From the NCBI GenBank assembly GCA_033398695.1, contig CM065802.1, forward strand, positions 136,324,096 to 136,388,095: 64,000 nt of DNA, read 5' to 3'. The notes under the pieces were generated by a model. That model worked only from the letters and a program-made list of their open reading frames with translations. It made no database searches and was not told the origin of the DNA. A program made the position numbers and the translations under genes. How positions within the stretch are numbered: the first letter of the stretch is position 1; the number at the start of each line of letters is the position of its first letter. Source of the stretch: Orobanche coerulescens (lineage: Eukaryota > Streptophyta > Magnoliopsida > Lamiales > Orobanchaceae). This document shows positions 42,082 through 54,371 of the stretch, piece after piece.

Positions 42082-44781
42082 GTTTAGGCTTAATTTTGAG
42101 ATAACTATAGTTATAATACACGTTAAGTGAATTAATGAATGTTAACAGCACATTCGCTTGCCTGTTGAGATGAGAGCTGCTCTTTTTGGGTTTTTTCTAG
42201 AAGGACGCCCACCACTTGTACCTAGAATAATCGTAATACGCCATAGTTTATATTCAAGGTATATTTCTCACTGGTTTAGAATGCGTAACAAGGGATGGGC
42301 AATATAAGGGTCAGAGGAAAAAAATATTTGAACCAATGACCTGCTCGTGTCTATTTCTGAATTATTTTCTGCTTAAATTTAGTGTTGTAGCTTGATGTAT
42401 GTGATGGACCAATCCCCAAGTCTTTTAGAATTGATGATGTACCTAAATTTTGGGGTCAATTTATGATCATAAATATAAGAATGTCATTTCCAAACCTTGT
42501 TTAGAAATTTGCTATCATAAAGAAAATCATGAATGTGTTTTTCCACCTGCTTGTTGCATGGTCAAGTCTGTTAACTTGAGACCACAAAAAGCCTGGACTC
42601 TACCGTATGGTCTTATATTTGTCTCCAAATGTATGCTTATTGAGTTGTGTATCATGTTGGAGAGGGAGGACATGTTGCCGATATTGATGTTTGAATCTGC
42701 AGCATAAAAAGTGGCTAGTAGCAATTATGCATTAAAATTCTTTATGGAACCATGAATATGATTATATTGACTACAAACCTTGAGCCATCTTTGAAGCAAA
42801 ACTCTGAGAGTATCTAGAATATGATTATACTGAGTGCAAACCTTGAGCCATATTTGAAGCCAAAGTTTGACAGCAGCTTTCTTTAGAATAATTTTTATAT
42901 AAAAATCTGTGTTAGGAAAATACCAAGGGTCCTTGTGCTAAATTCAGATTTATGTAGGAATTTAAAAAGATGATGTAACTGATTTCTTAATATTATTTAC
43001 CCTCCGTTATTTATTTTATAAACAAAGTGTAAGCTCAGTCATGTGACTCATGGCTTAAAATTCATTCTTATTTCCACCTTCCCACCGATTCATATAGCCT
43101 TTAGTGTCTTAAATTCAATAAACAACCAACTTGATCTAATAACAAAAGAGTTTAGGCCTGTCATCAATTTAATGTGATAGTTGTAATGACTTTGTAGCCC
43201 ATGTTCATTAGGATATATCTCTAATAAACCCACTTGTTCTAATTTACTTACCACAAATTCCTAAAAATCTGCAGCTTAAAAAATGGTAATCTCATGCAAA
43301 CTCGAGGGGTCTTTTATGGTCGAAATTATATCCTTAGGGGCATTTTTTGGATTTCGTGAACTTTGTATTTATGAATGATAAGATGGTTCTGCATGAAGTA
43401 ATTGAAGGGGTTTTTGGTAATGATGGCTTTCCAGCTTCCAAGGGAAAATATCTTCAGGTTTGCCTATTTATTTAATACTTCTATCATATCTACTCATAAA
43501 CACATCTAAACTATTCTCCTGTTTCTTTTTTTCAATGGCACAATTCCAAATCTTGGATGATCTGATGAATCTTGCTAGTTCTTATAACTTGCATAACCGT
43601 ATGCGCTTGTAGCTTGTGGCTTGTGGTTCTTTTAAAAAAATACATTTTTTGGTGATTCATTATAAAATTTGATGAAAAAATATCGAACAATGTCCAAAAA
43701 ATACATATTTTGTTCATTGGGATTGAAATTTCGCAACCTTGTAGATGACTCAAATTATACTGCCTAGGCAAAAGATCCGGACTCCATGCATATCATCAAT
43801 CAAAAGTTTCTCAGGTTTGCCATTCATTTCTAACGTGGAACAGAAAACTTGAACCATTCTTAATAAAATCGATCCTTTTTGTTTATTTAGTAATATGTTG
43901 CTTTGTAAACTGAAATGGTTAGAGTAATTTTCTTTTTCTTGTGTTGTTGTATAGTTGTCTAAGGAAGTAATTCCGTAAGTAAATTACAATTGACTCTGTA
44001 TTTATCAATTGTAATCTACTTCCTTTTTGTGCTGTTGTATAGTTGTTCTAAAAAAAGTTTCTTCAATTTTAATAAATAGCTTAAATGGAAAAGAGTACAA
44101 TGTGTTCAGACTGCGAAGCAGCTCTAATTCGACAAATGATTAAATTTTAAGCATCTTCATTTTCTAGAATTCATGCAGTTTAAATGCAGTTTAAAATGTG
44201 TTTCAGATGGCCTGGAGTCATCTTATAGTTGCTCAGGTCTGCATCTTAAATTAATCTTTTGATACTATAGGTTTAAAATTACATAGAATTGACAGTATTT
44301 TTTTCACCCATTCATGGGGCAATCTGGGCTATTTCCACCTCGGAAGGGTCAAATTATACATTTTAGATAAATAAATAGTGTCTTCAAACATCCACGGGCA
44401 TTTCATTACGTATAGCCTAATTAGACATGAGGCAAATGGGAGGGGTATATGAAGAACAGTAGGTGGATTATTCTTTAAAAAAGCTGAGCACAAAACATTA
44501 GCCACATAAAACACTTGCCAGTTCACGGTACTCAGACCAAAACTAACCAAACTATAACTAAGATTGTCTTTGAAACCCTTTATTTCTTCCTGAACACCTA
44601 CTGTGATTGGAGTTCCTTACTCTTCGTGATCTTTAGCATGCTTATCCCCTTGGGCTACTGCAACTGTCTCTTCCTCTGCATCTGAATCCTCTTCCACATA
44701 TCTTAAATCATTTGAAAAAAACATCTGTTATTACGTGCAATATTCAGCATTCAGTGAGGAATTTTATATTGTAACCTGAAA
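42082..44781. other. Helitron interior with no recognisable gene
   Basis: 2.7 kb of AT-rich sequence between RepHel and the RPA-like gene. I find no conserved domain in any frame. Short ORFs (for example 42450-42707 plus) look like chance. The sentence-like repeat CAAACCTTGAGCCATCTTTGAAGC / CAAACCTTGAGCCATATTTGAAGC in the 42775-42870 stretch is a local duplication of about 60 bp. Confidence 0.5.
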
Positions 44782-46622
44782 CTATACTTTCTTTTCTTTT
44801 TTGGCCTCAGCTGGCTTAGATGGAGTACATAATTGTGGGGCCCTGATCAGCCTCTTCATAAGGGGCTTGCGAGTGTTGCGGCTGCTTTCCGGTGTGACAT
44901 CATCAGAAACCTCGATCAACTCTTGGACTTCTGAAACTGTAGAATCATTGATAGGAAACACGCCGGTGCAGGCGAAGCTCTCAAATTCCCCATAATTATA
45001 GTATGTATGCAATTTGATCTCAAACACGTGCTTTGTATTATACAGATTTGTCAAAGCATGTGGCAGTGCCGGGGCATCATCTTCAACCTACATATGTAAA
45101 CTTATGAGCAAACGAACATATAACTAAAATTGAAGCTGCACATCTACCTCATCAAGCTCATCAAGTAACGCTTTGGCACTCGAATTTGTCAACTCCGAAG
45201 CTGTCTCATCCTACAGCACAATCACATTCTGGGTAGTCGCATTCTTCGCATCAACTTCAAGCCTAAATCTGTCGACAATTGCAAACAGCCCGCTAATTGC
45301 AAGTATTGAAATTCATATCTGCTTTATTAAGATTAGGTACATATTATAACCTGGGTTTAGGGTAGTTCACAGGCTTATTGCACGCGTCGCGCCAGAGCTG
45401 GCCATCCTTGCGGGTCACACCCTTATTGCATTGCCCACCACCACACGCAGGGTAGTACCAGTTGTTGTTTGTCCAGATGTTCATGATCTCATCTTCAGAA
45501 TGTTGCAGACTGCGAAACAACTAGTTAAAAACATAACAAGTAACATGCTATTACTTATAACTCTATGGGTGTCGGGTAAAAAGCAAAGTACATCTTTTCT
45601 TCGGTCACGGGCCAAGGCTAACAGTTCCTGAAGAGTTCCATTTTGTGCTTTAGACTCTGAAATAGGTACACCTGGTTCGGCAGCATCAACATCGCTGCAA
45701 TTTATAATTCTTATTAGTGGTTAATATTTTTGAAGTTGTGAGTGTTGCTAAATGTATGATAATGAATACCTTATTAGGGATGTATGATAATGAATACCTT
45801 ATTTGGGATTTAAATTAAACAATGGCGGGGATCTCATCACTGTCTAGAATAAGCGTAGATGAACAGCTAGATATGCCAAGCTGACCTGTAAGGTAAAGAT
45901 GCTTAAAAAAGTAGGTTTAACAGATACTTAAACGGTAGACAATCCACATAACCTTATACTAACCATTGTAATATTTAGCACTCATGGAAGTGAGAATTAT
46001 AGTGTACTTTTCAGCATGAGCGGACATCATTTTCAGTAGTTGATCACCCAATTTTCCCCATAGGGTGACACTTAGCGCGCGGCCCTTGTTTTAGGAAAAC
46101 ATCAACTATTTATGCGTCTATTTTCAAGCTGGGACCATAGCAGTCTATCTTGCAAATGTGATTACACAAAGAAGGTAGTACCTTTCATTTATAAGTGGGA
46201 AATCAACGTTCTTTGACCCGGTTCTTGGCTGTGAAGATTTTCCCATAGTTGTAATGAACCTAATAACATCTGCAACACAAAGACCATGCATATCAAGCTA
46301 CCAATACAACTGTAATTGCAACGGTCTTTTTTTGGTTTAAGTAAAAAAGTTTGTACCAATCAAATATTTTTCTCTGTAGGTTGAATGCTCTCAAACTCCA
46401 TAAACTGAAATGGATGCCTCAGAAATACACCAACTTTGTTGCAAACTTTTCGGACCGCTGTGGAACCATTAAGCTCAATAAAGTGATCGTTGTCTTTGAT
46501 TATTCGGTATTCATCTCTTCGCTGCACGGTAAAAGACCTCATAGAAACAACGTCACCGTCCTGGATCTTATCAACGAACAATGGGATATGTTGCTTTTCA
46601 TAGTGCAGTGCATCACATTTTC
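44782..46622 (-). pseudogene. RPA70-like single-strand DNA-binding gene of the Helitron
   Basis: At least six exons can be read. The first visible exon (46622-about 46357) follows TTTTTCAG and encodes the DUF223-type OB fold (GKCDALHYEKQHIPLFVDKI ... VQRRDEYRI). Exon 46269-46182 (GCAG before, GTACTA after) gives DVIRFITTMG. Then about 46085-45967 gives RALSVTLWGKLGDQLLKMM. Next comes GQLGISSCSS near 45890. About 45480-45355 has the C-terminal zinc fold (WTNNNWYYPACGGGQCNKGV ... LWRDACNKP), and about 45300-45165 has TTQNVIVL*DETASEL. The last exon is 45060-44782. RPA would coat single-stranded DNA during Helitron movement. Damage: the third zinc Cys is Arg (LWRD), one in-frame TAG lies before DETASEL, and the 5' exon is cut away by element C. 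Confidence 0.85.
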
Positions 46623-47620
46623 CTGAAAAAGAATCAACCCACATCAGTTGATCAATCAATTAAAATACTTACAATGATGCAACTGTAACACCTCCAGAAT
46701 CAAACCGGGAATATTACACGCCGCAGACCCTTTCCGTAAGGATCCACCAGGCTATACATCGAAACCATACAATAAATTACATACCGACATGATGAAATAC
46801 CAAATCCGTAGACCAACTTGGTCTTTTATCACTAACATACAAATCAAGGCATACATTTCTATATCGACTCATACCCATGCAAGGGTAAAATACACTCATA
46901 AACAAAAAGTACGACAACGAAAAGACCATACAACGAACTCCGACTGACTGCACCCAAAACTGGTCTTCATGTGATTAGTATCATTCGTCTTCCATCATCC
47001 TTCGCACCGATCCTGTGTTTTGCTCCCAAAACCTACATGTACCTGGACGCAGAACAGACATCCACCCCCCGAATACTCGGGGGTTAGCAAAACTCCACTG
47101 TTTTGCTAGTACAAGTATAAAATGCAAATACGAGCCATACACAACACATTCCGAGAATACAACGAAAGACTTCCCGAGATATATTATTTAGTTAAAATTG
47201 TTCAAATCTAGAAAGTAGAAACGAAACAAATAAGCACTTTGAAAACACTTCCAAATCTCGGGAGTTTTGAAAACATTTGAAATTGAAAAGTTCTTAATTC
47301 CTCGAAAGCCACTTAGGGTCACAACCCCAAGGTCCATTTTCCAAAATGTAAATCCGTTAACAAAACGCAGGGTCCACGACCCAACCATTCCGGTCATAAA
47401 ACACAGGGTCCATGACCCGATCATTCACGTCAAATCACTTGCAAGGACACATTACGCATAATACATTATTCTTATGCCATTCTAGTCAAACACCAAGACT
47501 CGATATATAATGTATCTCGACCCCGAGCACAAAGCATTGTGATACTCCGGACAATATCACAATTAACGAAAACATCAACATCATCCTCAAGATGAAAACC
47601 ACACCTGGTAACCCGCGACC

Positions 47621-47760
47621 GTACCCCTTAGTATCGGCCCCCAGACGCCCCGTCAAACGCTCCGGGTGGAAGTTCAACCACACACGCACCCAAGTCTACT
47701 TCCGTGGCCATACCCCTTAGTATCGACCCCCAGAGTCCCGTCGAACGCTATGGGTGGAAG
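47621..47760. repeat. Two tandem GC-rich elements in the left C LTR
   Basis: TACCCCTTAGTATCGGCCCC starts at 47621 and TACCCCTTAGTATCGACCCC at 47711, each followed by a GTCRAACGCT...GGGTGG end. The right LTR has three copies (53363, 53430, 53521). Confidence 0.8.
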
Positions 47761-49057
47761 GACAAACAACACACACACACACACACATGTTCCACAATTC
47801 ATAGTTGCAAACCACAAGCATCGAAAATCAATCACAGTATATATATAGTCGAGGTATCTTACTAGAATGGCCAGTTCATCCAACACATACTCACGACCAA
47901 GTAACGATACAATTAACAATAAAATTCAACGATGCAGCTAGTACCGTTCACATAGCAACGAGAGAAAATACCTTTCCAACCACACCGAATGGCAAAACTT
48001 CCTCGTAAGGGAGTTACCATCTTTATCTCACAATGACACATGATCATCAATAAACACATGATTCCCCACACATACCTCAACGAAAGGTTAAACTTTAAAA
48101 TGTATAAACGACATGATCACACAAAACGATACCCTACGAAAGTAAGGTATTCTTATACTCAGCATTAATACACATACTTAGACAAGTACATTTAACAACG
48201 AAAACATAGGAGTCATCTTTAAGGAAATATTGAAAAACATATTGATTCATTTGAAAGTTAATTTTAGACATTCATTCAGCATATATCGTCGATTACCAAC
48301 TATTAAATCCACAAAAAACATAATGTATGGGCAAGATACTTGCCTCGAATAACCACAACGCGAAGAATCGACCGAAGTAGGTTGGCACGAACCGACTACG
48401 AACCCGCCGACTCCACCGAATGCCAACTCGCGATAATAAACTACGAAGGACAATAACAACAATGACAATGAATTCCAAAGCACGACCTAAAGTCGCTGGA
48501 TTCAAGGAACAAACGACAAAAATTCGAGGGTTTCCCCTAAAATGGCCAAGAACACGAATCGACCCGTCAAAACACGAAAACGGAATTCCAAACCGAAATA
48601 TAGATATAAAATCCATAGGATATGTTTAACAACATCATTTAACAACAATCGATTTATCAAAATCAGATGAAAAACGAAATCCAGAACAAATCCCCCAAAA
48701 AGTCAACTCGAAGGAAAATCAAGAAATATACCTTGATTCGGCGAAGAACAGTGGATAAATGATGTTAAACACATGAATAATACTAAGATTAATCATACCC
48801 ATTATGGATTAATCAACAATTCGGAACGAATCGGACAAAAACCCAAAACCCCCCAAATTTCCCAAAGGTAGGGTTCTAAGATATCTAACCTTGATTCGCT
48901 GGATCAAAGGATGATATAGGATGATTAATCAATGATATGAACTCCCAAACTTCGTGGATTAATTCCTTGACAACATGTCTCCTTGATCACCAAGCCTCCA
49001 GCCGCGGAGATGAGAAGATGGAAATGAAGAACGGGTGAAAATATGACTGCTCAGTCA

Positions 49058-49065
49058 TATTTATA
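49058..49065 (-). promoter_or_regulatory. TATA box of element C LTR
   Basis: TATAAATA on the minus strand, 11 bp from the first array unit at 49077. Confidence 0.7.
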
Positions 49066-49076
49066 CTGGCGCGGCC

Positions 49077-49494
49077 TAGCGTGCGCTAGCCTTTCGGACT
49101 AGCGTGCGCTATCGGCCAGTATCGGCCCAGAACTCTCGGCCGAGGCCCGCACGGCCCGGCACTGATGACCCAACCTGCCGACCAGGACATGCCTGCCCGA
49201 CCCCGATAGCGTGCGCTGCGCGGATGCTAGCGCGCGCTAGCCGACCTGTCCAGAACCCTCTGGACTAAACTGCTCGGTCAGGTAATGTGCGTTAGTCGGC
49301 CGACAGCGTGCGCTACACATGCCGGTTAGCGCGCGCCACGACCGACAGTAGCGTGCGCTACCTGCCGATCCTCCCCGAGTCCAGAACTCCAGGAACCTAT
49401 CTGCCCAGCCCGATAGCGAGTGCTGGCCGGCCACATAACGTGCGCTACTCCTGTCGGGCTAGCGTGCGCAGCCTTCCGGCAGTAGCGCGCGCTA
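49077..49494 (-). promoter_or_regulatory. Palindromic 12-mer array, element C LTR
   Basis: Units at 49077, 49100 / 49207, 49228 / 49283, 49304, 49327, 49349 / 49414, 49436, 49460, 49483, grouped 2, 2, 4, 4 at 21-24 bp pitch. GTCCAG-N6-CTGGAC (49249-49266) and GTCCAGAACTCCAGG lie between groups. Only the left LTR shows it. The matching part of the right LTR is lost. Confidence 0.87.
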
Positions 49495-50379
49495 CGCCAG
49501 TTCCTGCCGCATCTGCCCGGCCAGTGCCCAGCACTTCCGACAGTGCTTGTCGCACCCGTTCGGCCAGTGCCCAGCCGCCCTGACCCGACGATTCAGTTTC
49601 CGAAAACGCACGGAACGAAACACGACGAAATGCTCGCGGACAACATCATCGATCCGAAATGAAATACTACGCGACAATTAATCACACGCGACCTAATAAA
49701 CACAAAAATCGATCAAGACAACAAATACGAATGTGGATACCCACAACTTTGGATAAATTACAAAATGGCCCAAAATACCCGAAAATCACGATACTTGATC
49801 GAATAACCAAACCGAAGTTCACAACACGTCTAACAAAGTTAAACGGACTTACGGGAAACTCGAAACAGTAGTTTCGAACGAGACGCAAGAATCGAACTCG
49901 AGTGCGGAAAAGTCGCTAAGAAGCACGGAACTCAACAAAACAGCACCGAAACGATCTCGGATGGCAAAAAGTGCAGAATTAATCATTTTCAGAATGACGA
50001 AACGGTTACAAGCGAGTCGTCAAAACGGATTACCGCTAAAAAAAATTACCGGAAATCGAAATTGCGGATATTACATACTACCCTCCTTAAAAGAAGTTTC
50101 GCCCCGAAACTTAAAACAAGTAGGGAGAAGCAATATCCCGCCAGGAAAACTCAACGAGATACACAAGAAACGCGTAACTTACGCCCAACGGCGAAACGTT
50201 ACAAGCAACACAAAGGAATATACGCCGTGAAAACATGCCCCACGACGACCAACACAACGTCGCCGTTAGGGATATAATAAAACCAACAAGTGACAAGCGT
50301 CATCAAATAGATAATACAGTCAAGTCAATTATCCGAAGCACCTATTACAAAGAAACATGCACAGTCGAGAAAACAGCAA

Positions 50380-50589
50380 TTAAACACAAAATGGTTCACA
50401 AGGACAATCACAAATAATTCGGACTACGCCGAAATCCTCAAAAATCACACTAGGCATCTCCGTGTCCTTTCGGAGCGGAGACGCAACCTCGATCCCCAAT
50501 CTCTCATCTACCGTCTCGCAATGCACGGCTCGGTGGCCCACCTGGCCACATTCGAAACAACAGACTAACGGTGAACAACAATTCTTCAC
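50380..50589 (-). pseudogene. Gag zinc-knuckle remnant of element C
   Basis: A 69-codon ORF whose only recognisable part is one CX2CX4HX4C knuckle, CCFECGQVGHRAVHC (about 50515-50560). It is of the type found at the C-terminus of retrotransposon gag and would bind RNA. No capsid core is found upstream on the minus strand (50590-52400). The sequence there is a tandem repeat and AT-rich DNA. This is what remains of a gag, or a very reduced one. Element D at the right edge has a better preserved gag of the same general kind. I cannot tell if the ORF was ever used alone. Confidence 0.6.
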
Positions 50590-50760
50590 GGTACGAGATC
50601 AGGCAACAACAGTCAGACAACCCCGATCGAACAACAATGATCGATCAACAACGAACGAACAACAACGATAGAACAATAATGATCAAACAACAACGATCAA
50701 ATAACAATGATCAAGTAACAATGATCGAACAACAACGGTCGAAAAATAACTCCGAAGTTC
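50590..50760. repeat. Degenerate AACAACGATCAA tandem repeat
   Basis: About ten loose copies of a 12-16 bp unit, AACAAYGATCRA, such as AACAATGATCGATC, AACAACGATAGAAC, AACAACGATCAAAT and AACAATGATCAAGT. Confidence 0.8.
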
Positions 50761-52408
50761 ACACTTCGACTCAAGACATTAAAAGAGCTGGTAGAAACTG
50801 AAAGATGTTACTTCCGAACAAGGTTCACAAGGATCGAACCGAACTCGTAAAAGTCACAACGATAAACAGATCAATCCGAAACAAGGTCACAACCCATTCG
50901 AACGATGACAACCGAGATACCGAACAAGTTTAAAGAGTATCAACAAACACAAGCAAGTCGATAGAATTTAGAAGAAGAAAATGCAGAAGTCAAAAATAAC
51001 ACGGGTGTTACATACGACCTATTTTAAAAGAAATGTCGTCCCCGCAACTCACAACAGCAGAAACAAGGCAACAACACAAAAAGAAACCGACAGAAACATC
51101 TCTCACGGGCCTCTCGGAGCCGATCCTGATATCTGTGCTAAAGCGCGAACTCCAGAAGTCTCGGTAACTAATTCGCAAAACTAAATTCTGTGTCCCTCGA
51201 GTCCACACTTGAAATGCATTACTGACGAGAAGGACAATTTGTACGTACATTCCCCCGACACAATACGGTTGAAGCACCTCGGCTCGGCATATCGAATATA
51301 CAACTACTAGGTACAATGGAATATAACATCGCCAAACAACAAACCGGAGATGCCAACTCAGCACAACAGAAAATCATATCACGCAACACATACGATGGTT
51401 ACTATCATAAAGCAACACACACATAATCACAAAGCGACAACCTTCAATACTAACATCTCACCTCTCACAGAGGGCTAATCACAACAAATGCGTGGCAAAC
51501 GACTCAACGTTCACGCCACAGATTCCATCATACTCGGGAGCTAACATTCTAACGACAATGCGAATATCACATATACATTCCCGGACCGCAAACAGGAATG
51601 ATAGGTTTTAAAAAAAACAAAAACCACCTTTTAAAAATAATTTGGAAACACCAGTTGATCTTGAGTATCCCATTCTCAAAAAGTTGTACAAACACCATTA
51701 CCGAGACTTTGAAAAAAACGAGGATACCTTTCTTTAAATTAAAACTTTTCAGAAATATTCGACCTTCGGGTCTAAGCAAATGCGTTTCTAAATCATTGGA
51801 AATATCTCAAAATATTTTGGTCCTCAAAGTGGAATAATTTCGAAACATAGTGTGGCACTAGTAGGCACCTTGAAGGTACCGCGAGAAAATAATCCGTTTT
51901 AAAAGTACGTCTCGAAATTTATTTTCTAAGATACTCAAGGTTTTTTCGAAAATTTATTAGGCTAGAATGCCTAAAAACTCACTTGTAACAACATTCACTT
52001 ACATACATTACAATACACGCATCAACTCATTCAAAACCAAGACAACACATGTCTTTTACCGGAACAAACAGTCAATTATCACAGTCAAAAGGACATAAAT
52101 AACGACAAGACTCCTCATATAAACGAAACATGATAGTCACATAAACGCATCACGAAACCGAGAATCTGCATAAAGATTCCATCACTTAATACATAATCAT
52201 ACCAGTAGCTCGCATCAGACGAGGCACAATCACAAAGAAGGGAGACTTACATCCACAGGTCGCACGAAGATGATGGCTGCAACATGATACTAATCACGAC
52301 TGACATACCAGACGACGCGTCGCGACACAACTCAGTCAGACACAATCTGACAAGACAAGACCCAACATTACACGACTGGACCCGACAGCCTAGGTTTCCG
52401 CAACCTAG

Positions 52409-52420
52409 GCTCTGATACCA
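52409..52420 (-). promoter_or_regulatory. Primer-binding site, element C
   Basis: TGGTATCAGAGC followed by CTAGG on the minus strand, four bases from the LTR edge at 52425. The match to the initiator tRNA-Met type PBS is exact over 12 bases. Confidence 0.9.
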
Positions 52421-52424
52421 TAAA

Positions 52425-54340
52425 TGTAACACCCCCAGAACCAAACCGGGAATATTACACGCCGCAGACCCTCTCCGTGAGGATCCACCAGGCTAGACAT
52501 CGAAACCACACAATAAATTACATACTGACATGATGAAATACCAAATCCGTAGACCAACTTGGTCTTTTATCACTAACATACAAATCAAAGAATACATTTC
52601 TATATCGACTCATACCCATTCAAGGGTATAATACACTCATAAACAAAAAGTACGACAGCAGAAATACCATACAATGAACTCCGACTGACTGCACCCAAAA
52701 CTGGTCTTCATGTGATTAGTATCATTCGTCTTCCATCATCCTTCACACCGATCCTGTGTTTTGCTCCCAAAACCTACATGTACCTGGACGCAGAACAGAC
52801 ATCCACCCCTCGAATACTAGGGGGTTAGCAAAACTCCACTGTTTTGCTAGTACAAGTATAAAATGCAAATACGAGCCATACACAACACATTCCGAGAATA
52901 CAACGAAAGACTTCCCGAGATATATTATTTAGTTAAAATAGTTCAAATCTAGAAAGTAGAAACGAAACAAGTAAGCACTTTGAAAACACTTCCAAATCTC
53001 GGGAGTTTTGAAAACATTTGAAATTGAAAAGTTCTTAATTCCTCGAAAGCCACTTAGGGTCACAGCCCCAAGGTCCATTTTCCAAAATGTAAATCCGTTA
53101 ACAAAACGCAGGGTCCACGACCCAACCATTCCGGTCATAAAACACAGGGTCCATGACCCGATCATTCACGTCAAATCACTTGCAAGGACACATTACGCAT
53201 AATACATTATTCTTATGCCATTCTAGTCAAACACCAAGACTCGATATATAATGTATCTCGACCCCAAGCACAAAGCATTGTGATACTCCGGACAATATCA
53301 CAATTAATGAAAACATCAACATCATCCTCAAGATGAAAACGACACCTGGTAACCCGCGACCGTACCCCTTAGTATCGGCCCCCAGACGCCCCATCGAACG
53401 CTCCGGGTGGGAAACCACTTCCGCAGCCGTACCCCTTAGTATCGGCCCCCAGACGCCCCGTCGAACGCTCCGGGTGGAAGTTCAACCACACACACACACC
53501 CAAGTCTACTTCCGTGGCCGTACCCCTTAGTATCGACCAGACGTCCCGTCGAACGCTCCGGGTGGACGGACAAACAGCACACACACACATATGTTCCACA
53601 ATTCATAGTTGCAAACCACAAGCATCGAAAGTCAATCACAGTATATATAGTCGAGGTATCTTACTAGAATGGCCAGTTCATCCAACACATACTCATGACC
53701 AAGTAACGATACAATTAACAATAGAATTCAACGATGCAGCTAGTACCGTTCACATAGCAACGAGAGAAAATACCTTTCCAACCACACCGAACGGCAAAAC
53801 TTCCTCGTAAGGGAGTTACCATCTTTATCTCACAATGACACATGATCATCAATAAACACATGATTCCCCACACATACCTCAACGAAAGGTTAAACTTTAA
53901 AATCTACAAACGACATGATCACACAAAACGATACCCTACGAAAGTAAGGTATTCTTATACTCAGCACTAATACACATACTTAGACAAGTACATTTAACAA
54001 CGAAAACATACGAGTCATCTTTAAGGAAATATTGAAAAACATATTGATTCATTTGAAAGTTAATTTTAGACATTCATTCAGCACATATCGTCGATTACCA
54101 ACTATTAAATCTACAAAACACATAATGTATGGGAAAGATACTTGCCTCGAATAACCACAACGCGAAGAATCGACCGAAGTAGGTTGGCACGAACCGACTA
54201 CGACCCGCCGACTCCACCGAACGCCAACTCGCGATAATAAACTACGAAGGATAATAACAATAATGAAAATGAATTTCCAAAGCACGACCTAAAGTCGATG
54301 GATTCAAGGAACAAACGACAAAAATTCGTGGGTTTCCTCT
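52425..54340 (-). repeat. 5' LTR of element C, outer part lost
   Basis: Follows the left LTR closely from TGTAACACCCCCAGAACC to TTCGTGGGTTTCCTCT, where similarity stops. The outer 1.5 kb, including promoter and array, is missing, so this copy has no visible U3. It carries three GC-rich elements (53363-53570) against two in the left LTR. Confidence 0.9.
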
Positions 54341-54371
54341 GATGTTCGAAAAATAGCACGACCTAAAGTCG
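54341..54371. other. Templated junction (filler DNA)
   Basis: AGCACGACCTAAAGTCG (54355-54371) repeats 54281-54297 of the nearby LTR, and TTTCCTCTGATGTTCG occurs at 54333-54348 and again at 54451-54466. Short copied patches like these are what break repair with template switching leaves. Confidence 0.7.

Larger units (their letters stand above)
38669..46683 (-). mobile_element. Helitron remnant with RepHel and RPA-like genes
   Basis: On the minus strand: a spliced RPA-like gene (46622-44782), a non-coding stretch, then the Rep/helicase pseudogene (42081-38878). Plant Helitrons commonly carry both. The 5' end lies beyond the C insertion at 46684 and the 3' end beyond E0 at 38668, so neither the TC start nor the hairpin/CTRR end can be seen. 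Confidence 0.85.
46684..50075 (-). repeat. 3' LTR of element C
   Basis: The LTR is 3392 bp, TGTAACACCTCCAG to GCGGATATTACA on the plus strand. It contains two GC-rich elements (47621-47760), a CA microsatellite (about 47766-47787), and the palindrome array with its TATA box. Confidence 0.92.
50076..52424 (-). other. Internal region of element C, composite
   Basis: From the left it begins with the PPT (CTCCTTAA side, 50080-50090) and the hairpin AAGTTTCGCCCCGAAACTT (50094-50112). It then has the zinc knuckle ORF, a tandem repeat (50590-50760), and at 51012 what looks like a second LTR edge (GGGTGTTACA) followed by another worn PPT/hairpin (51013-51050). The rest to 52408 has no recognisable gene. 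Confidence 0.65.
46684..54340 (-). mobile_element. Non-autonomous LTR element C
   Basis: Left LTR 46684-50075, internal 50076-52424 (2.3 kb), PBS, right LTR 52425-about 54340 (outer part lost). The internal region has only a gag-type zinc knuckle and no protease, RT or integrase. It therefore needs enzymes from another element. It lies in the RPA-like gene of the Helitron, with GCAAC at 46679-46683 as possible target duplication. Confidence 0.88.

Noticed and set aside
42450..42707. 85-codon plus-strand ORF in the Helitron interior
   Set aside because: No recognisable domain and no codon pattern. Length expected by chance in 2.7 kb.
47766..47787. CA run as telomere- or centromere-type repeat
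   Set aside because: A short dinucleotide microsatellite inside the C LTR. No satellite arrays or telomere units are present in the window.
49308..49583. Arg/Ser/Ala-rich 91-codon plus-strand ORF
   Set aside because: It reads through the palindrome array of element C. Composition comes from the repeated 12-mer.
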